A DNA stretch of 64,000 nucleotides from Sphingomonadales bacterium Ga0077531 (GTDB lineage Bacteria > Pseudomonadota > Alphaproteobacteria > Sphingomonadales > Sphingomonadaceae): positions 124,001 to 188,000 of the forward strand of contig LNED01000017.1 of assembly GCA_001464915.1 (NCBI GenBank), written 5' to 3'. The notes below the pieces were generated by a model. It was not told where the DNA came from. It made no database searches and worked only from the letters and a program-made list of their open reading frames with translations. The position numbers and the translations under genes are program-made. Shown piece after piece: positions 58,111 to 64,000 of the stretch (positions are counted from its first letter, which is position 1; the number at the start of each line of letters is the position of its first letter).

Positions 58111-59130
58111 TTGCCGGAGCGGTTTCACATTGCAGAGTGGTACGGGCGGCCCTTCCTTGAGTTGACCGAGGCGGAGCGCAGGGAGTTTGCCGTCCACAAG
58201 GTCGGCGGCGCTGCGCTAAAGAAGGCTGAGGTCGACCGGCTCATCGTGCTCCAGGCAAAAGAAGTCGACGGTACGCTCACCCATAGGGAGACCGAGCGGC
58301 TAACAATTCTCCGCAACAAGCTCGACGAGCAGCATAAAAACGAGAAATCCTGCCCGTTCAGGACCGACACAGCGCATCCGACTTGCACTAAGCCGGGTGG
58401 CGTCTGCTCGCTTCAGCTCCTGTCCGACGATGGTGCACCGGTTCACGTGTTGCCCGGTGAGCGTGGCATGGTTCGCGCAATGTGCCCGTACCGCTTCCAT
58501 CAGGGCGATACCGTTTTTCGCCACATCGGCGAGAAGCTGCTTGATGATCCAAACCCAAAGCAGATGGGCGAGGTCGGCTTTCTTAAGTCCACCGGAAACC
58601 TAGACAGCGATCCGGGCGCGGACGTGGGCTACATCGACATGATCCTCGTGAGCCCGCGGCCGCAGGCTGGGCAACCGCTCCGTTGGGCGCCAGTTGAAAT
58701 ACAGGCGGTTTATTTTTCGGGCAGAGAGATGGGGATCGAGTTCCGCCATATCGTAGATACTGGCGGTGTACTCTCAATGCCACGCGAGGGGAGGCGACCC
58801 GATTACCGGAGCAGTGGCCCCAAGCGACTGATGCCCCAACTTCAGATAAAGGTTCCAACCCTCAGGCGGTGGGGTAAAAAGATGGCCGTGGTCGTGGACG
58901 TTCCGTTCTTTCGATCCATGGGAGAGATGCGAACGGTTGATGAGGTTTCCAATGCCGATATCGTCTGGTTTCTTGTCGACTTTCCACGACCTAACCACGG
59001 CGCGCACAGGGAGCTAGTCGTCGAAGAGGTCCTCTACACTACCCTAGAGTCTGCAATTGAGGGTCTGACCGGCGGCGTACCGGTATCTCTCGAAAAATTT
59101 GAAGGCCGAATCGAGGACAAGATCGGATGA
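58111..59130 (+). CDS. NotI-family type II restriction endonuclease
   Basis: The 339-aa protein has the four cysteines of the NotI metal site: C81 in SCPFR, C92, C99 in KPGGVCS and C125 in AMCPYRFH. In NotI these hold one iron. The PD-(D/E)xK-type active site is seen as D176 in YIDMIL and E196-x-Q198 in PVEIQAV, the ExQ variant known from NotI. Start at TTG 58111 with GGGAGG five bases upstream; no ATG is near. The cognate methyltransferase lies 80 bp downstream. The target is probably an eight-base G+C-rich site as for NotI, not proven. Confidence 0.85.
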   Translation: MPERFHIAEWYGRPFLELTEAERREFAVHKVGGAALKKAEVDRLIVLQAKEVDGTLTHRETERLTILRNKLDEQHKNEKSCPFRTDTAHPTCTKPGGVCSLQLLSDDGAPVHVLPGERGMVRAMCPYRFHQGDTVFRHIGEKLLDDPNPKQMGEVGFLKSTGNLDSDPGADVGYIDMILVSPRPQAGQPLRWAPVEIQAVYFSGREMGIEFRHIVDTGGVLSMPREGRRPDYRSSGPKRLMPQLQIKVPTLRRWGKKMAVVVDVPFFRSMGEMRTVDEVSNADIVWFLVDFPRPNHGAHRELVVEEVLYTTLESAIEGLTGGVPVSLEKFEGRIEDKIG

Positions 59131-59210
59131 CAGATCGGCATTGTCGCCGCCTTACGATCTTGATATACAGATGAGCACAAAGAGGGAACGCTTAGGGTGA
59201 TTGGACAGAT

Positions 59211-60332
59211 ATGAAGTACACTGCGATCGATTTGTTCTGCGGTGCTGGAGGGCTTTCCGCTGGGCTTGAGATGGCGGGATTCACTGTCCTTGCAGGCAAC
59301 GATCTTTTCAAGGCTGCTGGCGAAACCTTCTCTCGCACCCACCCGCATGCAAAATTTATCGACTGCCCGGTCCAAGAGCTCTCGGTCGAGAGCATTATGG
59401 AGCAAACAGGACTCAAGAAGGGTGAGCTGACGGTTCTCGTCGGGGGACCGCCATGCCAAGCTTATTCGGTCTACAATCACCAGCGAAGCATGTTTGATGC
59501 GCGGGCTACCCTGTTTAAGGAGTACCTGAGAATTGTTGATGGTTTGCGACCTGAATGGATCGTCATGGAAAACGTGACAGGAATATTCTCGATTGGAGGC
59601 GGTGAGGCTGTACGCGCCATAAAGGCTGAGCTTGCCGCAATTGGGTACGCTGTCGAGGAGAAGGTTCTAAAGGCAGAGGAGTATGGTGTCCCGCAGGAGC
59701 GCAGGAGAGTGGTGTTCATTGGTAATCGGGTTGGCGTGCCGATCAGTCACCCGACGCCGACGCATGGGCCTGATGCAATTCCATTCGTTACGATCCGAGA
59801 AGCGATTTCGGATCTTCCGGCCTTAAAAAACGGGGAGGATCGGGGAGATGTTCCGTACGCGACCCCGCCCACTTCTAATTTCCAACGAACCCTTCGAGGG
59901 AATTCAACTAAGGTGGCGAACCATGCGGCACCGCGGCTCGGTAAGATCAATGTGGCGAGGTTGGATCACATTCCGTCCGGTGGGAGCTGGCGGGACATTC
60001 CGATTGACCTCCTGCCAGCAGGCATGAAGCGAGCAAAGCGGAGTGACCATACTAAGCGGTACGGTCGAATGACTTGGGATGGACTGTCGTGCACGGTACT
60101 GACGAAATGCGACATTCATTGGGGTGCTTATATACACCCAGAGCAAGACCGTGCCATCTCCGTTCGTGAAGCCGCCCGCCTCCAGTCGTTCCCAGACTCG
60201 TTCGAATTCGCAGGCTCGAAAACCGAGCAGTACGTTCAGGTCGGCAATGCTGTTCCACCTTTACTTGGTAAAGCTATCGGCGATCACCTCTTAGGACTGA
60301 TTGCGAAGACTCGTCAGAAGGTGGCCGCCTAG
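59211..60332 (+). CDS. DNA (cytosine-5-)-methyltransferase
   Basis: The 373-aa protein has all key C5-methylase motifs: I DLFCGAGGLSAGLEMAGF, IV GGPPCQAYS with catalytic C82, VI MENVTG, VIII QERRRVVFIG, IX REAARLQSFPDSF and X QVGNAVPPLLGKAI. The variable region between VIII and IX sets the target. It presumably protects host DNA from the NotI-like endonuclease just upstream. Confidence 0.95.
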   Translation: MKYTAIDLFCGAGGLSAGLEMAGFTVLAGNDLFKAAGETFSRTHPHAKFIDCPVQELSVESIMEQTGLKKGELTVLVGGPPCQAYSVYNHQRSMFDARATLFKEYLRIVDGLRPEWIVMENVTGIFSIGGGEAVRAIKAELAAIGYAVEEKVLKAEEYGVPQERRRVVFIGNRVGVPISHPTPTHGPDAIPFVTIREAISDLPALKNGEDRGDVPYATPPTSNFQRTLRGNSTKVANHAAPRLGKINVARLDHIPSGGSWRDIPIDLLPAGMKRAKRSDHTKRYGRMTWDGLSCTVLTKCDIHWGAYIHPEQDRAISVREAARLQSFPDSFEFAGSKTEQYVQVGNAVPPLLGKAIGDHLLGLIAKTRQKVAA

Positions 60333-60405
60333 CGCTCAAAAGGCCCGAGCGGATGCAACGCTTTGCGATTTGCCGATCCCATCCAAACCTAAACAGATGA
60401 GTTTC

Positions 60406-60729
60406 TCATCCGCGCTTAATGTCGCCATGGTGTTGAAAATCGATCGGTAAGCACGACGCGGTGTTTATACTTGTTCGGTCAAAATTTGTGAAATGTGAGG
60501 ACTGGCGGTTGGGGGTTCCAACTGACATGATCGTAAGTCGGTCGTCTGTGTACAAATCGTACATTGGCACATTTGCGGCCTGGCTCAGATCAGGGGACGC
60601 TGCCAAGGGGTCATGCAGACAAAATGCAACTGCCATAGCGATAGATGATATTATACTTCCAACGACAACCACAAAAAAATAATCAGGTAATCGAATGCCA
60701 AAATTGATCCTATAAGTTTTGGCAACCAA
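60406..60729 (-). CDS. Possible small membrane protein
   Basis: A 107-residue frame from a TTG at 60729 contains one clear membrane segment, YFFVVVVGSIISSIAMAVAF, then a polar tail without a family. No good RBS is seen. The surrounding 60333-60838 holds nothing else convincing. It could be chance. Confidence 0.3.
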   Translation of the reverse strand: MVAKTYRINFGIRLPDYFFVVVVGSIISSIAMAVAFCLHDPLAASPDLSQAANVPMYDLYTDDRLTIMSVGTPNRQSSHFTNFDRTSINTASCLPIDFQHHGDIKRG

Positions 60730-60838
60730 TTTAATTTGTTATTTGAGCTTATTATCAATTGTATCTTCTATAATCAGCCTCACACGCGCAGAAACATCTC
60801 TAAAAGCCGACCATTTTCCGTCTATTCTCGATCAGGTT

Positions 60839-61255
60839 TTACATTGCATCGTGAAAAATTGCCTTCCTGCCACCCCAAAAAGCAAGCGCGTCATGAGATA
60901 GAATTGAGCTAGGATGCACTGGAGCGGCAAAAACTTCACTAGCTCGCAAATACATCCATGATGCTATTCCTTTGCGTCGAAAGGGAATCTGGACATCAAT
61001 GGTATCGCACTGGACAGCCAAATGATCTGCGGCGAACACCCCGTGACCCACGAATTCGGAACTGTCGGTAGTGAAAATTTCAAAGCTTACAGTGCCGTGT
61101 GATTTCGGCACCGCAACCGACCTGTCGTCACATTCATGCCGCCAAACACTATCGCTTGGGAGTTCAGGCTCGACTAACGTCACGACAGCAAAAAAGCCGT
61201 CTGGTAAGTCAACGGGAATCGTCATCTTCTTCGCAGCTAAGATCATTCTGACCAT
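60839..61255 (-). CDS. GNAT-like acetyltransferase domain protein
   Basis: The 138-aa frame has a C-terminal GNAT-like part: VQIPFRRKGIASWMYLRASEV, then HPSSILSHDALAFWGGR, a pattern of acetyltransferase-like proteins in mobile DNA (Arg/Gly-rich acetyl-CoA loop as RRKGIA). The N-terminal half is a beta meander. The start may be ATG 61255 or a later ATG. Substrate unknown. Confidence 0.6.
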   Translation of the reverse strand: MVRMILAAKKMTIPVDLPDGFFAVVTLVEPELPSDSVWRHECDDRSVAVPKSHGTVSFEIFTTDSSEFVGHGVFAADHLAVQCDTIDVQIPFRRKGIASWMYLRASEVFAAPVHPSSILSHDALAFWGGRKAIFHDAM

Positions 61256-61574
61256 CCGGCGACACCCCCCTCTACCGGTTGCTGCAGTTCATTGGACCTG
61301 CTCATAGTCTCTGGGCACCGGAACGCGCGAGTCCGAGTTGCCTACCCGAAAGTGCTTCTTGCTAACGCTTATCCCGCCATTACCTTCAATGAACTGGCGG
61401 AAGCTCTTTATCCGCCTCTTCGGTTGATTTTGTTTTGGATTCTCTTCGCTCAATTCTGTCTCCATGAAAGGTGTGTGATAGTGTATTTATACGCGCAGGG
61501 ATACCGAACACTCCCAAGCTGTAAATTTGACAAACGGTGAAGAGCACTCAAGTAAGAGCTTTGAGCTAGGCGCC
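61256..61574. other. Intergenic, nothing recognised
   Basis: About 320 bp without a convincing gene. A plus-strand frame of 82 codons has no RBS, no family and mixed composition. No repeat stands out. Confidence 0.5.
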
Positions 61575-61742
61575 TCATTTACTATAAAAATTCCAATGGG
61601 AAAGTGCCTGCCTTAGGTAGAGGCCACGGGCTCTAATCCTGTCGGGCCCGCTGTTGGCCAGTTCGTGCAACAGATCGCGGATGAGTGCATGCAGTTCACG
61701 GGTTGAGCGCGATGCCAGCTCGAAGCGGGCGACGAGTTTCAT
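61575..61742 (-). CDS. Small protein (55 aa) with strong RBS
   Basis: The ATG at 61742 follows GGAGG with five-base spacing. The product starts MKLVARFELASRSTREL, a pattern I have seen in small proteins of sphingomonad plasmids and islands (R-F-E-L-A-x-R-S). It is helical and basic. Function unknown. A longer in-frame extension to 61919 has no RBS and is rejected. Confidence 0.6.
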   Translation of the reverse strand: MKLVARFELASRSTRELHALIRDLLHELANSGPDRIRARGLYLRQALSHWNFYSK

Positions 61743-62104
61743 GTTGACCTCCAAATGCTTTGAAGGCCCCGACCACCGGAGCCTTTCTGGCTCAGGCAGC
61801 ACAATCGCCAGAGGAAGCGTCCGGTGGTTGGAGGATGGAAAAAACAGGCCGGAGGGCAGGAGGAAATGAGACGCGCGCAAAAAGCGCAGTAAGCAGACAT
61901 TCGCTTGAGCCAAGAGCAAGTCCGACGACTGCTAACCCTACGACTGAATATCTAGCGGGGCAGCTTCGCCTCCCCGCCGCCATTCCAAACTACGCCGAGC
62001 TGATCTGGCGAGCGACGGCGAACAAACCTATGTTGCCGGACTGTTCAATCACCCCTTGGATTAATCAGACTTCTAAATGTCGGCATCTTGGGCACTTGTC
62101 AGAG
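61743..62104. other. Intergenic, nothing recognised
   Basis: About 360 bp with only shadow-type frames; a plus-strand frame of 141 codons starting at 61760 has no family, no RBS and an unlikely composition. No repeat stands out. Confidence 0.4.
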
Positions 62105-62698
62105 TTAGCCCGATACTCTCCAGGCAATATTCTGCGCCATAGTTGTAAGAGGCTTGCAAACGCCTGCCTCTGTTGCCTTAGCTAGTTCGGATTTGGGAAT
62201 AATTGCAATATATATGCCCAGTGTAAGTGAGCGTGTGCGGCCAGTCCAATGCCAACCGTAAGTAAAGCTGCGGTCTGTAATTTGCCCCTGTAAACCATGC
62301 TTCTGATATTTTCCTGGACCAGGAATTTCAGAATTTATCCTTCGCCATACATCACAAAGCACATAATCCTCAAACCCCTCATCATTGGGTATGTTGAACG
62401 TAACGAACCGACCGCTCCAACTATAGATAAATGGATTTGGGGGAATAGGCTTACCTGTCAGCGGGACGAACGTGAAAGGGTCGTTGTCGTTTCGGTCACC
62501 CCTAGTTTGTCTCACCGATCTGCAAATTGCAGAAATTTGAAATTCATCGAACTTCGATTTTGTGCCTGCATCTAATGCTGGGCATAAGATATGGGAATGT
62601 GCTTGATCATACGCTGTGTTGTTCTGCGCAAGCGCTTCTGAAATCGAGATCTGAGAGATCGCAGTTGCCACGAAGGTGGTGAAAAATGCGATACGCAT
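62105..62698 (-). CDS. Secreted protein of unknown function
   Basis: From ATG 62698, with GGAGA eight bases upstream, the product has 197 aa, beginning MRIAFFTTFVATAISQ with a signal peptide ending near EALAQNN. The mature part has two or three cysteine pairs (LCPAL, ICRSV, LCDVW) and tryptophan-rich strands (YSWSGRFVTFNI, YGWHWTGR). No family recognised. An upstream in-frame ATG at 62764 would bury the signal peptide. Confidence 0.6.
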   Translation of the reverse strand: MRIAFFTTFVATAISQISISEALAQNNTAYDQAHSHILCPALDAGTKSKFDEFQISAICRSVRQTRGDRNDNDPFTFVPLTGKPIPPNPFIYSWSGRFVTFNIPNDEGFEDYVLCDVWRRINSEIPGPGKYQKHGLQGQITDRSFTYGWHWTGRTRSLTLGIYIAIIPKSELAKATEAGVCKPLTTMAQNIAWRVSG

Positions 62699-63083
62699 TA
62701 TCGAGTCTCCAATCGACTTATCAGGCTCTCCCGAATTATCATAAACTGGTGGGAATTCGAACAACTATCTAGCAGGTATTGAGCTACTCATTTCACATAC
62801 GCTAACGCTCAAAATCTAGTGACCGATCTTTCGGTTTGCGCTCACGCAGCGCCTTGATGCGATTTTGCCCCGATTGCGGACGCGGATGCGTAGCCTGTCC
62901 GAATTGACCCGCTAGCCCGTCGCGCCAACGGCGGCCGTTCCTAGACCTTGGGCAATCCGACCACTTCCAGCAGCGCGCGGATCAACGTGTGTCCTTCCTT
63001 GAGGCCAGACCCCGATCCTTCGTGGAGGAAAACCAGCGGGCCGAGTCAAGCTCAACGAAAAGTTTTTAATCGGATATAATATT
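62699..63083. other. Right end of the element: G+C-rich scraps with no intact gene
   Basis: Positions 62810-63050 are richer in G+C than the rest of the element and hold open tails on the minus strand, such as GPLVFLHEGSGSGLKEGH ending LLEVVGLPKV stop at 62941. These look like ends of former genes. The comM reading frame runs through this area in another frame to a stop at 62912. Confidence 0.35.
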
Positions 63084-63100
63084 AGCAGATTGTGGCCGCC
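63068..63100. other. Right attachment site (attR)
   Basis: The element side ends aatcggatataatatt, then AG at 63084-63085, then host comM cagattgtggccgcc. Together with attL it gives attB gaccatc-AG-cagattgtgg and an attP of imperfect inverted repeats around AG. Confidence 0.85.
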
Positions 63101-63721
63101 TGCCGCCGCGATTTCGAGCGCGCGTTTGGCAGTTTCCTGCCCCTTCACCTGCTTCAAGTCGTTGGTCACCCGCGCCGCCACCACCTCGCCAGGCGGGGGT
63201 TCGGTGAGGGTGAGGCTCCCCTTCAGGTGCCCCAGCAAGCTGACCAGATCGCGCGGGGCGAGCACTGGCACGCCGCTGGCCCAGCGCGCCTCAGGCCCCT
63301 GTTCAGCGGGGCAGATCAACCCAGTGCCCGCCTCGCTTGCGTGCAAAGCCGCGATCAACACGCCGGGGCTGGCGACGATACGGCCATCCAGTGACAATTC
63401 GCCCACCGCGATCCAATCGCCCAGTTGTTCGGCATCGGTCACGCCCATCGCGGCGAGCAGCGCCAGCGCAATCGGCAGGTCGTAATGCGATCCGTCTTTG
63501 GGCAGGTCGGCAGGCGACAGGTTCACCGTGATCCGCTTCGGCGGCAGCGCGAGGCCCATCGCTGACAGCGCGGATTGCACCCGCTCGCGGCTTTCGCTCA
63601 CCGCCTTGTCGGGCAGGCCAACTACCGCGAATTTGGGCATGCCGGGCGCGACCTGGCACTGCACTTCCACTGCGCGCGCTTCCAGCCCTAGATAGGCAAC
63701 CGTCCTCACCAGCGCGACCAT
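63086..63721 (-). pseudogene. comM: comM 5' part, split by the mobile element
   Basis: These 212 codons are the N-terminal part of ComM/YifB: MVALVRTVAYLGLEARAVEV, then VGLPDKAVSESRERVQSAL and ITVNLSPADLPKDGSHYDLPIALALLAAMG, up to AAAGGHNLL, which should go straight on to MVGPPGSGKS. It now reads past the junction into element DNA for about 57 foreign codons and stops at 62912. The product lacks the whole ATPase motor. Confidence 0.92.
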
Positions 63722-63850
63722 TTGCGACCCCCTTAGTCCGCCAAGGCGATGTTTGTGCAGGGTTAAGAGGAACTTGTCGAGCAGCTTGGGCCTGGTTCTA
63801 AGGGTTTTTTAAAGCATAAATCTTCGCGATTTCGGAAGGCGCGCGGGCCG

Positions 63851-64000
63851 ATGGTGCATGGGATGAACCGTGCCCTTGCCCTTCTTCTCGCCGCGTTTGC
63901 GCTGCTGCTCCCCAGCGGGGCGGCTGTTGCGCAATCTGGCGCGCGGGTGGTGGCCACGGTAAGCTGGGTTGAGGAATGGGATCCTGCCAGCCAGCAGTGG
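63851..64000 (+). CDS. Secreted protein, 5' end only
   Basis: A frame starting at ATG 63851 (or ATG 63863, four codons on) gives MNRALALLLAAFALLLPSG, a signal peptide with cleavage near AVAQS, then VVATVSWVEEW up to the window edge. The rest is beyond the window and the family cannot be named. It is the first gene on the plus strand after the divergent comM. Confidence 0.55.
   Translation, partial: MVHGMNRALALLLAAFALLLPSGAAVAQSGARVVATVSWVEEWDPASQQW

Larger units (their letters stand above)
49741..63085. mobile_element. 13.3-kb integrative element in comM carrying a defence island
   Basis: The element is 13,345 bp. It is more A+T-rich than its surroundings, with less-biased third codon positions. 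It carries a large serine recombinase at the left end, a minimal tyrosine recombinase, a hairpin-rich region, the SIR2-MC-ABC operon, a NotI-type restriction-modification module, a GNAT-like gene and small genes. Joining the host sequences at AG gives 1491 nt of open comM (636 + 855), both multiples of three. No plasmid-replication or conjugation genes were seen, so it is better called a genomic island or mobilisable element than a conjugative one. Confidence 0.9.

Noticed and set aside
61760-62185. 141-codon plus-strand frame
   Set aside because: No RBS or family, overlaps the secreted-protein gene end on the other strand.
49741-63085. Conjugative element or prophage
   Set aside because: No relaxase, type IV secretion, replication or phage structural genes are visible.

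Overview
The window looks like chromosome of an alphaproteobacterium, most likely a sphingomonad of the Erythrobacteraceae (Erythrobacter/Porphyrobacter-like). This rests on high G+C, the lineage-typical small genes gapR (DUF2312), UPF0262, DUF1244 and a CC_3452-type secreted protein, a cysteine-free L36, and a BLUF plus cobalamin/heme-type sensor resembling AppA of phototrophic alphaproteobacteria. The genus is inference; no rRNA or tRNA gene was seen.

From 1 to 49740 the genome is mostly compact housekeeping and metabolic DNA. It holds purT, a degenerate GGDEF protein next to a PilZ-XRE regulator, lysC, ubiG, glpQ, ruvC, yebC, gapR and pyk. A valine-degradation run lies at 14461-18952 (acyl-CoA dehydrogenase, hydroxyisobutyryl-CoA hydrolase, enoyl-CoA hydratase, mmsB). 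A polysaccharide locus at 18936-22042 is visibly scarred: a glycosyltransferase is fused out of frame to the tail of what looks like an O-antigen ligase. Next come a CaiB/MaoC pair, a DevABC/TolC-type exporter with a divergent TetR regulator, ftsH, rpoZ, an AppA-like photoreceptor, a phospholipase D family protein, dnaB, cdd, galE, rpmJ and recQ.

The main event is a 13,345-bp mobile element at 49741-63085 that splits comM (YifB-type Mg-chelatase/helicase gene). The 3' part is at 48886-49740 and the 5' part at 63086-63721, both on the minus strand. Both boundaries share only the dinucleotide AG, as expected for a large serine recombinase, and the recombinase gene begins 65 bp inside the left end. 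Precise excision would join 636 and 855 nt into an uninterrupted 1491-nt gene (496 aa).

The cargo reads as a compact defence island. It holds a three-gene, translationally coupled operon: a SIR2-like NAD-binding effector, a 179-aa middle component, and an SMC/RecF-like ABC ATPase with a zinc-hook-like CxxC. This fits the ABC-three-component (ABC-3C) plan. A restriction-modification module follows, with a NotI-family endonuclease that has four cysteines and a D...ExQ active site, a C5-cytosine methyltransferase and an unrecognised 206-aa gene. The island also carries a minimal tyrosine recombinase, a region dense in hairpins that may encode a structured RNA, a GNAT-like protein and a few small genes. 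The right end carries G+C-rich scraps that look like remnants.
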